Positions 1 to 5,305 of a stretch of DNA of 7,425 nt are shown here, piece after piece. The first letter of the stretch is position 1. Each line of letters starts with the position of its first letter. The notes below the pieces were generated by a model, which was not told the DNA's origin, did no database searches, and saw only the letters and a list, made by a program, of their open reading frames with translations. A program made the translations under genes and the position numbers. The stretch comes from Streptosporangiaceae bacterium (GTDB lineage: Bacteria > Actinomycetota > Actinomycetes > Streptosporangiales > Streptosporangiaceae), in assembly GCA_030042885.1 (NCBI GenBank), contig JASHYW010000658.1:1-7425 (forward strand), read 5' to 3'.

Positions 1-261
1 GATATCAGGCTCACCCCAACCGAATGGCACCTGCTCGAGGTCCTGCTCCGCAATCCGGGCAAGCTGCTCAGCCGCAACGAGCTGCTGACGGAGGTCTGGG
101 GGCCCGGGTACACCGACGCCACCGGCAACCTCCGCCTGTACATGGCCCAGCTGCGCCGCAAGCTGGAACCCGATCCGGCACGGCCGCGCTGGCTGATCAC
201 CGAGCCGGGCATGGGCTACCGCTATCAGCCGAGCCCGGGCGACGATCCGGTGACGACCTGA
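1..261 (+). CDS. kdpE: KdpE-type response regulator, C-terminal DNA-binding domain (5' truncated by window)
   Basis: Reading frame 1 is open from the first base to a TGA at 259-261 and gives 86 residues. It is the OmpR/PhoB winged-helix effector domain: LTPTEWHLLEVLLRNPGKLL, then a recognition-helix region with NLRLYMAQLRRKLEPDPARP, then the C-terminal hairpin TEPGMGYRY. The LTPTEW, YMAQLRRKLEPDPARP and LTEPGMGYRY-like wording is typical of KdpE rather than of other OmpR-family regulators. KdpE is the cytoplasmic response regulator that, phosphorylated by KdpD, activates the high-affinity K+ ATPase operon kdpFABC. The receiver domain is outside the window. The next gene is convergent and ends 28 bp away, so this is the last gene of its unit. 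A KimA-like K+ permease lies 0.8 kb to the right, which supports a potassium role. Another OmpR-family paralogue remains possible. Confidence 0.85.
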   Translation, partial: DIRLTPTEWHLLEVLLRNPGKLLSRNELLTEVWGPGYTDATGNLRLYMAQLRRKLEPDPARPRWLITEPGMGYRYQPSPGDDPVTT

Positions 262-289
262 GGCCGCTCGCCGGGTCCCGGGGCCGCCG

Positions 290-997
290 CTACCAGGGGT
301 AGGGCTGGCCGTCGCGGGTGTAGGTGCCGGTCGGGCCGCCGTTGGGAATCGTCACCGCCCAGATCACGCTGGCCCCGGCCTGGGCCAGCGAACGGCCTCC
401 CGGGTGCGCTTCGCTGGCGGGCCAGCCCGGGCAGACCGCGTTGACCAGGATGCCGTCCCTGGCCAATTCCCCGGCGAGCAGGCGGGTCAGCGCGTTGAGC
501 CCGGCCTTGGAGACGCCGTAGGCGGGCGATCCCCCGGTCATCGCGGAAATCGAGCCGCCCTCGCTGCTCACGTTGACGATCCTCGGGCGCGAACTGGAGC
601 GCAGCATCGGCAGCAGGGCGTGAATCACGCGCCAGGGGCCGAACAGGTTGACGTCGATGGCCTCGGCGACCGCTCCCAGGTCGGCGTTGCCCGCGGTGGC
701 CCACCGGTCATACGTGGTCGAGGCGTTGTTCACCAGCACGTCGGTGCGGCCGAACCGGCCCTTCACCCAGTCGGCCATCGCGGTGACGCTGATCGAGTTG
801 TCCACCTCGAGCTGGCAGGCGACGACCCGGTTACCTTCCGGGTCAAGCTCCTTGGCGGCCAGCTCGCCCTTGCGCAGGTCGCGGGAGCCGAGCACCACCC
901 CGTAGCCGAGCAGGGCCAGCTGGCGGCAGACCTCGCGGCCCACACCGCGGTTGCCGCCCGTCACCACGGCCACCGGCAGGTCAAACGACACGGGCAT
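290..997 (-). CDS. Short-chain dehydrogenase/reductase (SDR), carbonyl-reductase-like
   Basis: This is a 235-residue protein of classical SDR length. It has the nucleotide-binding motif TGGNRGVG (13-20), the NNAS motif (90-93), the VNLFG asparagine (N117), VNVSS with candidate catalytic serines S144/S145, and the Y160-x3-K164 pair in YGVSK. It is therefore predicted to be a soluble NAD(P)(H)-dependent oxidoreductase. R17 in the first loop and R39 after the second strand (GSRD) favour NADPH, by inference. The C-terminal DGQPYPW tail occurs in a plant and actinobacterial carbonyl-reductase-like subgroup. Its substrate cannot be told. The ATG at 997 is the only plausible start, because an in-frame TGA lies about 50 bp upstream with no other start between; there is no clear Shine-Dalgarno. 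The gene lies 84 bp downstream of the permease gene on the same strand, so co-transcription is possible. It converges on kdpE. Confidence 0.87.
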   Translation of the reverse strand: MPVSFDLPVAVVTGGNRGVGREVCRQLALLGYGVVLGSRDLRKGELAAKELDPEGNRVVACQLEVDNSISVTAMADWVKGRFGRTDVLVNNASTTYDRWATAGNADLGAVAEAIDVNLFGPWRVIHALLPMLRSSSRPRIVNVSSEGGSISAMTGGSPAYGVSKAGLNALTRLLAGELARDGILVNAVCPGWPASEAHPGGRSLAQAGASVIWAVTIPNGGPTGTYTRDGQPYPW

Positions 998-1081
998 CCC
1001 CGGCGTCGGCCCTGACCGCCTTGTTTGTCATGGCTGTCATCTTGCCATCACCCGGGCGCGGCCCCTGGCTCAAATCATCAT

Positions 1082-2986
1082 CTAGTGGTCACGCGATGGT
1101 GACGGATCGGCGGGCGCCGGGGCAGGGGCGGGCTCCAGGGCGGAAGCGGCGCCCGAGGAGGGAGCCGAGCCGGCGTCGGAGGGCGCGAACTGTTCCAGCC
1201 GGTAGCGGAGCCTGCAGACGACGACGTTGAGCGTACCGCGCCTGATGGCCCGGTCTATGAGGGCACCGCGCTGGTTGAACAGCACATAGTCCCAGAACTT
1301 CGGCGGCTGCACCTCGGGGATCAGCACCACCAGGCGGTGGTAGCGGTCCTCCTCCTCGAGCCGGCAGAGATACTTCACGATCGGCCGCGAGATTGAGCGA
1401 TGGGCGGTGCGCAGCGTGATCAGCGGGACGTTCGGGCGCCATTCCTCCCAGTGGTGGCGGAACGACACGTCGGCCGCCTCGTCCTCGGGATCGGCGAAGC
1501 ACACCGTCACGGCGACCACATCATCACCGAGCGACAGCGCCGAGTTGATGCCCGCTGCCGTCAGCCGCGATATCGAGCCGACCGGCACGACGACCAGCGA
1601 CTTCATCTTCGACGGCGGCTGCGGGGTCTGACCGATCTGCAGCATCGCGCCGATCTTGGCGTAGGTGCGGTGGACCCGGTCGAACAGCAGCACCAGGGCC
1701 GGGATGATGATCACGATCAGCCATGCGCCCTCGGTGAACTTGCTGACCAGCTCGATGATCGTGGTCAGCGCGGTCAGCAAGGCCCCGAAGCCGTTGACGG
1801 CCGCCCGGCTCTTCCAGCCGGGAGTCCGCTGGGTCCGCCAGTGCTTGACCATTCCGACCTGGGACAAGGTGAACCCGATGAACACCCCGACGGCGAACAG
1901 CGGGACCAGCGCCTGAGTGTTGCCGTTGGCGGCGACCAGGAGGACGGCGGCGAAGAGGGCCAGCACCACCACGCCGTAGCGGTGCACCTGCCGGTCCGCG
2001 CGCAACGCGAACATGTGCGGCAGGAAATTGTCCCTGGCCAGCAGGGCCGTCAGCACCGGCAGGCCGCCGAACGAGGTGTTGGCGGCCAGCGCGAGCAGCA
2101 CCATGGTGATGAGCTGGATCGCGTAGAAGGCAAAGTTGCGGCCCAGCGACGCCTCGGTAAGCTGGGCCAGCACCGTGGTGGTCGAGTGCGGCACCACGTC
2201 GAATTTGCGGATCAGGATCCCCAGCCCGATCAGCATGACGCCCAGGATGACGCCGAGCCAGACCTCGGTGTGCTGTGCACGGCGCGCCCGCGGCTTGCGG
2301 AACTCTGGCACGGCGTTCGCGATCGCCTCCACTCCGGTCAACGCCGAACAGCCGGAGGCGAACGCCTTGAGCAGCAGCAGCAGGCCGACCGTCTCGGTGG
2401 CCGCGCCGACATGGTGGTCGAGCGGCACCGCGGGGTGCGCCCGGAACAGGCCGCCGAGAATGACTGCCGCCATCGCGGCGATAAACAGCACCGTGGGCAC
2501 GGTGAAGACCTTGGCCGATTCCGAGACGCCCCACAGGTTCAGGCCGGTGATGATGGCCAGAGCGGCCAGGCACAGCCAGACCGTGGCGCCGAAGAGCACG
2601 GGGAACGCCGAGGTGAGGGCGGCGATGCCGGCCGACACGCCGACGGCGGCGTTCAGCACGTAGTCGACGATCAGCGACGCGGCGGCGACCAGGCTGGCCT
2701 GGGTGCCCAGGTGCGCCTTCGACACCGCGTACGCGCCGCCGCCGCTGGGGAAGGCCTCGATCACCTGGCGGTAGGACACCACCAGCGCGGCGAGCAGCAG
2801 GACGATCGCGCCGGTGATCGGCAATGAGTAGTGCAGGGCGGTAGCGCCGGCCGCGACCAGCACGACGAGGATGGCCTCCGGCCCATACGCCACCGAGGAC
2901 AGCGCGTCGAGGGACAGCGCGGCCAGTCCCTGGACGGCGGTCAGCCGATGTTGCTCCTCATGCTCCGCGGCGGCGGGGTTCGTCAT
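1082..2986 (-). CDS. kimA: KimA-like (KUP/APC superfamily) potassium permease with cytosolic C-terminal domain
   Basis: This is a 634-residue protein with about 12 hydrophobic helices between residues 18 and 436, then a soluble domain (about 440-600) and an Ala/Pro-rich tail (601-634). It matches my memory of Bacillus subtilis KimA (formerly YdaO, about 607 residues) along its whole length: LDALSSVAYGPE (26-37), SYRQVIEAFPSGGGAY (71-86), IVDY (106-109), SGCSALTGVEAI (211-222) and AVGVFIGFTLSQ (365-376). KimA is a proton-coupled K+ importer of the plasma membrane, and its cytosolic domain is a c-di-AMP target. D27, Y34, D108, Y109, T217 and E220 align with residues linked to K+ binding in KimA, so transport is likely intact. 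F364 stands where I recall a tyrosine. The ATG at 2986 places the helix-1 motif at the usual distance from the N terminus, but no good Shine-Dalgarno precedes it. A small membrane-protein gene lies 79 bp upstream and an SDR gene 84 bp downstream. Another APC substrate is possible. Confidence 0.86.
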   Translation of the reverse strand: MTNPAAAEHEEQHRLTAVQGLAALSLDALSSVAYGPEAILVVLVAAGATALHYSLPITGAIVLLLAALVVSYRQVIEAFPSGGGAYAVSKAHLGTQASLVAAASLIVDYVLNAAVGVSAGIAALTSAFPVLFGATVWLCLAALAIITGLNLWGVSESAKVFTVPTVLFIAAMAAVILGGLFRAHPAVPLDHHVGAATETVGLLLLLKAFASGCSALTGVEAIANAVPEFRKPRARRAQHTEVWLGVILGVMLIGLGILIRKFDVVPHSTTTVLAQLTEASLGRNFAFYAIQLITMVLLALAANTSFGGLPVLTALLARDNFLPHMFALRADRQVHRYGVVVLALFAAVLLVAANGNTQALVPLFAVGVFIGFTLSQVGMVKHWRTQRTPGWKSRAAVNGFGALLTALTTIIELVSKFTEGAWLIVIIIPALVLLFDRVHRTYAKIGAMLQIGQTPQPPSKMKSLVVVPVGSISRLTAAGINSALSLGDDVVAVTVCFADPEDEAADVSFRHHWEEWRPNVPLITLRTAHRSISRPIVKYLCRLEEEDRYHRLVVLIPEVQPPKFWDYVLFNQRGALIDRAIRRGTLNVVVCRLRYRLEQFAPSDAGSAPSSGAASALEPAPAPAPADPSPSRDH

Positions 2987-3065
2987 AGCTCAAGCATGTC
3001 ACCGGCACGTGACCACGGACAGGAAGCAGTGCGTGAACGCCTACTGCCGGGTGACGGTCATCTGG

Positions 3066-3239
3066 CTAGGCCAGGTCCACGATCAGGATGATGACCGCGA
3101 GGATCACCACGCCTGCGGTGACGAGCACGCCGGGCGACGCGGGGAGGCGGCGTGACGGCATGACGTCCTCTTCGCCCCGCTCGACAAAGGCCCGGAAGCG
3201 CCCGGTATTCGCACTCGGGTCTTCCTCAAACTCCGACAT
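3066..3239 (-). CDS. Small single-pass membrane protein, 57 residues, function unknown
   Basis: The frame runs from ATG at 3239 to TAG at 3068-3066. It begins MSEFEEDPSANTGRFRAFVE, an acidic, hydrophilic N terminus of about 27 residues, followed by a short basic Arg-Arg stretch (residues 30-31) and one hydrophobic helix (about 36-54, GVLVTAGVVILAVIILIV) at the very C terminus. The positive-inside rule suggests a tail-anchored protein with the N terminus in the cytoplasm. I do not recognise a named family; short actinobacterial proteins with a similar DPSANTxRFRAFVE start seem familiar, but I cannot confirm this. It is longer than KdpF (about 29 residues) and does not look like it. It sits 58 bp after the Lrp gene stop and 79 bp before the KimA-like permease on the same strand, so a role as a small partner of the permease is possible but unproven. 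Reality as a gene is supported by its layout of charged head plus clean membrane segment. Confidence 0.65.
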   Translation of the reverse strand: MSEFEEDPSANTGRFRAFVERGEEDVMPSRRLPASPGVLVTAGVVILAVIILIVDLA

Positions 3240-3246
3240 GCGGACG

Positions 3247-3252
3247 ACTTTA
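3247..3252 (-). promoter_or_regulatory. Candidate -10 element (TAAAGT) for the small membrane-protein gene
   Basis: On the minus strand TAAAGT fits the actinobacterial TANNNT pattern and ends 7 bp before the ATG at 3239. Transcription would begin at or next to the A of the start codon, giving a leaderless message. This agrees with the lack of a Shine-Dalgarno. No convincing -35 is seen 16-18 bp upstream, so support is weak. Confidence 0.35.
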
Positions 3253-3297
3253 GCTGGTCAGCCCGCCTCTGGGGATCGGAACGCGCAGGATCTCCAG

Positions 3298-3750
3298 TCA
3301 GCGCACAGGGGCCAGCGCGTCGGCCCTGTCGACGAGCCGTGACAGCACAATGACGCTTCGCGTCCGGACCACGAACGTCTCGGCCCGGATGCGCTCCATC
3401 ACGCCCTCGAAATGCCGGACGTCGGCGGCCCTGATGTGAACCAGGGCATCGGCCTCGCCGGTGATGGTGCACGCATCCACCACTTCGGGGTAGCCGCGCA
3501 CCGCGGCCGCGATCTCATCCGGCGACGTGCGTCCGCCGCAGAACAGCTCGACGTACGCCTCGGTGGTCCAGCCCATGGCCGCGGGATCGACCCGGGCCGA
3601 GAAGCCGGTGATGGCGCCCGCGGCCCGGAGCCGGTCCACCCGCCGCTTGACCGCGGGAGCGGACAGGCCGACCTCGTCGCCGATCACCGCGTAGCTGGCC
3701 CGGCCGTTCCTCAGCAGCGCGGCGACGATCCGTGCGTCGATGTCATCCAC
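3298..3750 (-). CDS. Lrp/AsnC-family transcriptional regulator
   Basis: This 150-residue protein has the standard two-part Lrp/AsnC layout. An N-terminal helix-turn-helix begins DDIDARIVAALLRNGRASYA, with a recognition helix about 30-42 (SAPAVKRRVDRLR) and the usual AAGAITGF link. The C-terminal RAM ligand-binding domain spans about 64-140, with the GEAD motif (98-101) at the effector-pocket turn and the RTRSVIVLSRLV final strand. Such proteins form dimers and higher oligomers that sense amino acids and bind near their own promoter. The start is GTG at 3750, since an in-frame TAA lies 27 bp upstream with no ATG or GTG between. The gene is divergent from the ureohydrolase gene across 266 bp, the classic arrangement for a local Lrp regulator and its target. 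Arginine, ornithine or a related amino acid as the effector is an inference from that neighbour. It may also be the first gene of the minus-strand group that includes the potassium permease. Confidence 0.93.
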   Translation of the reverse strand: MDDIDARIVAALLRNGRASYAVIGDEVGLSAPAVKRRVDRLRAAGAITGFSARVDPAAMGWTTEAYVELFCGGRTSPDEIAAAVRGYPEVVDACTITGEADALVHIRAADVRHFEGVMERIRAETFVVRTRSVIVLSRLVDRADALAPVR

Positions 3751-3797
3751 GGGGCCCGCCCACAGGGGGACACCTTACCGGTATCCGGGCATACAAC

Positions 3798-3828
3798 GAG
3801 GCTCGGCGTCCCGCTTTCGCCGAGCCTC
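3798..3828. promoter_or_regulatory. Perfect 11-bp inverted repeat in the divergent control region
   Basis: GAGGCTCGGCG (3798-3808) and CGCCGAGCCTC (3818-3828) are exact reverse complements separated by a 9-nt loop, TCCCGCTTT. It lies 47 bp upstream of the Lrp GTG and 188 bp upstream of the ureohydrolase ATG. The stem could act as a transcript hairpin or a large operator. As a terminator it would have no obvious upstream gene on either strand, and neither side has a U-tract, so a regulatory role or separation of the two divergent units is more likely. A second, smaller palindrome, TACCGGTA (3776-3783), lies between it and the Lrp gene and is a further candidate operator. Confidence 0.5.
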
Positions 3829-4002
3829 ACTAACTGAGACGCGAAGCTCGCCGTCCTGGTTGACGCGACCGGCATAAACGCCGCAATTCATGGCGCTGCT
3901 GCTGGTGGTGTTCCGTTCGGTGGTCATCGCGGTCAGGCGGCGGTGATGAACCTGCTGTCGATCTGCGCCTGTATTGTGCGACGCAGCGGCCGGCTTCGTG
4001 GC

Positions 4003-4009
4003 AGGAGGG
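4003..4009 (+). promoter_or_regulatory. Shine-Dalgarno site fixing the ureohydrolase start
   Basis: AGGAGGG is followed after 7 nt by the ATG at 4017. It is the only near-consensus ribosome binding site in the window and makes 4017 the start with good confidence. A TATTGT at 3972-3977 is a possible -10 for this gene, without a clear -35. Confidence 0.8.
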
Positions 4010-4016
4010 AACGCCG

Positions 4017-5042
4017 ATGGAGGGCAGGCATGAGGGCCCGGTAGAGATCGAGCGCGGGATGTACGGCCCGGACGTCACGTTCCTCGGGGTGCCGCGGACC
4101 GAGCTCGGCGCGCCCGGTCTGGACGTGGTGTTCATCGGTGCGCCCTACGACGCCGGGACGTCGCACCGGCCGGGAGCCAGGTTCGGGCCGCAGGCGATCC
4201 GGACCACGGACTACCTGCCGCACGACGGGTCCCGGCCGCACCTCGCACTCGGCGTGGACCCGCTGGCCGAGCTGCGCTGCGCCGACGCGGGGGACGTGCT
4301 GATGCCGGGGGTAGACACGCAGGCCTCGCTGCAGCGGCTGGAGGCCGCCGTTTACGCCGTGGCCTCAGCCGGGGCGATACCGGTGATCCTGGGCGGCGAC
4401 CACACGATTACGTTTCCCGACGCCACCGGCGTGGCCCGGCACGTCGGCTGGGGGCGGGTGTCGCTGATCCACTTCGACGCGCACGCCGATACCGGCGACA
4501 CCCAGTTCGGGTCGCTCATCGGGCACGGCACGCCGATGCGGCGGCTGATCGAGTCCGGCGCGGTGCGCGGCGACCGGTTCCTGCAGATCGGGCTGCGCGG
4601 ATACTGGCCCGAGCCGCCCACGCTGGCCTGGATGGCCAGGCAGCGGATGCGCTCGTTCGAGATGAGCGAGATCGTCGCGCGGGGGCTCGATGAGTGCCTG
4701 ACCGACGCGTTCGCGATCGCCGTGGACGAATGTGACGGGGTCTTCTTGTCGGTCGACGTCGACGTGGTCGACCCGGGCATGGCCCCGGGCACCGGCACGC
4801 CGGAGCCGGGAGGGCTCACCGGCAGGCAGCTGCTGGACGCGGTGCGGCGGATCGCCATGTCGGTGCCCCTGGCCGGCATTGACGTGGTGGAGGTGTCGCC
4901 ACCGTACGACCAGGCCGATGTGACCGCGTTCCTGGGCAACCGGGTGGTGCTCGAGGCGCTGTCCGGAATCGCCTGGCGGCGCCTGCAGCTGGCCGGTTCG
5001 CCGGTCCGGCGGCCGGACTCGCCGCTGCTCGAGGGGCGTTAG
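4017..5042 (+). CDS. speB: Agmatinase/arginase-family ureohydrolase
   Basis: This is a 341-residue, full-length enzyme of the ureohydrolase superfamily. These cytosolic Mn-dependent (some Ni-dependent) enzymes hydrolyse a guanidino group to release urea; agmatinase makes putrescine from agmatine. The binuclear metal ligands are all visible: H129 in LGGDHT, D154/H156/D158 in FDAHAD, and D247/D249 in SVDVDVVDP. The agmatinase-like GTGTPEPGG (258-266, E263) and the GHGTP histidine (H170) are also present. The N-terminal half has the usual GAPYDAGTSHRPGARFGPQAIR loop region (41-62). The RTTDYLPHDGSRPHLALGVD segment (63-82) marks an actinobacterial subgroup. Substrate is not certain: agmatine is the default, but guanidinobutyrate, guanidinopropionate or another guanidino acid is possible. 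The gene is transcribed alone, divergent from an Lrp/AsnC regulator that probably controls it, and followed by a repeat-rich spacer. Confidence 0.93.
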   Translation: MEGRHEGPVEIERGMYGPDVTFLGVPRTELGAPGLDVVFIGAPYDAGTSHRPGARFGPQAIRTTDYLPHDGSRPHLALGVDPLAELRCADAGDVLMPGVDTQASLQRLEAAVYAVASAGAIPVILGGDHTITFPDATGVARHVGWGRVSLIHFDAHADTGDTQFGSLIGHGTPMRRLIESGAVRGDRFLQIGLRGYWPEPPTLAWMARQRMRSFEMSEIVARGLDECLTDAFAIAVDECDGVFLSVDVDVVDPGMAPGTGTPEPGGLTGRQLLDAVRRIAMSVPLAGIDVVEVSPPYDQADVTAFLGNRVVLEALSGIAWRRLQLAGSPVRRPDSPLLEGR

Positions 5043-5043
5043 T

Positions 5044-5117
5044 CCCCCGCGAGCCAAAGGGCGCCCGCGGCGACTGGACTCCCCCGCGAGCCAAAGGGCG
5101 CCGGCGCCGACTGGACT
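5044..5117. repeat. Tandem direct repeat, two 37-bp units
   Basis: Units 5044-5080 and 5081-5117 abut exactly. Both start CCCCCGCGAGCCAAAGGGCG and end CGACTGGACT or CCGACTGGACT; they differ only at a few bases in a short internal stretch (CCCGCGGCGA against CCGGCGCCGA). The array begins two bases after the ureohydrolase stop codon. It has no open frame that resembles a protein on either strand. It looks like an intergenic repeat unit that may recur elsewhere in the genome. Confidence 0.85.
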
Positions 5118-5121
5118 GACG

Positions 5122-5250
5122 AGCGAGGAACGAGCGAGGAGGGAAGGCGGCGCCTCAAAAGGCGCCCGGAGGCGAGCGGGACCAGCAGAGCGACGAAGGA
5201 GCGAGGAGGGAAGGCGGCGGCTGAAGGCGGCCCGGAGGTGAGCAGGAAAT
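5122..5250. repeat. Imperfect direct repeat, two arms of about 60 bp
   Basis: Arm A (5122-5183) and arm B (5189-5250) are spaced by about 67 bp. They share an exact 21-base core at 5132-5152 and 5199-5219 (a GAGCGAGGAGGG start and AAGGCGGCG end), then CCCGGAGG followed by GAGC. Small substitutions and a 1-2 base indel separate the arms. The plus strand is strongly purine-rich here. Together with the 37-bp tandem units this fills almost all of the gap between the ureohydrolase and LysR genes. No coding signal is seen. Confidence 0.75.
5149..5166 (+). terminator. Short GC-rich hairpin, possible terminator for the ureohydrolase gene
   Basis: GGCGCCT (5149-5155) and AGGCGCC (5160-5166) form a perfect 7-bp stem with a CAAA loop, 107 bp after the stop codon. 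There is no U-tract, as is usual in actinobacteria. It lies inside arm A of the direct repeat and is not preserved in arm B, so it could equally be a chance feature of the repeat. Confidence 0.3.
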
Positions 5251-5293
5251 AGAGCCTGGGCCTGGCACTCTGGGCGAACTGATCGGTAACATC

Positions 5294-5299
5294 TATAGT
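5294..5299 (+). promoter_or_regulatory. -10 element (TATAGT) of a leaderless LysR-gene promoter
   Basis: TATAGT is one base from the TATAAT consensus and ends 6 bp before the ATG at 5306, so transcription should start at or beside the A of the start codon. There is no Shine-Dalgarno upstream of that ATG, which agrees with a leaderless message. The -35 region (about 5270-5276) is not consensus. Confidence 0.6.
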
Positions 5300-5305
5300 C
5301 GGTGC

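Noticed and set aside
262..289. Bidirectional terminator in the convergent gap between kdpE and the SDR gene
   Set aside because: CCGG-GTC-CCGG at 271-281 gives only a 4-bp stem; in sequence this GC-rich that is not significant.
1400..2827. Long open frame (475 codons) on the plus strand opposite the permease gene
   Set aside because: It is rich in Arg, Gln, Gly, His and Asp with no recognisable domain, as expected for the antisense of a GC-rich membrane-protein gene; the minus-strand frame is a clear transporter.
2987..3065. c-di-AMP (ydaO-type) riboswitch upstream of the KimA-like gene
   Set aside because: The gap is only 79 nt and has no fitting set of stems; only a small GTCAC-N6-GTGAC repeat (2998-3013), too short to call.
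5044..5250. CRISPR array
   Set aside because: Only two adjacent copies without unique spacers, and no cas genes; this is an ordinary tandem repeat region.
5279..5295. LysR T-N11-A operator overlapping the -10 of the LysR gene
   Set aside because: The best dyad, GAT-N7-ATC, has only 3-bp arms and does not extend outward.
5043..5305. Insertion sequence remnant in the spacer
   Set aside because: No transposase fragment, terminal inverted repeats or target-site duplication could be found.
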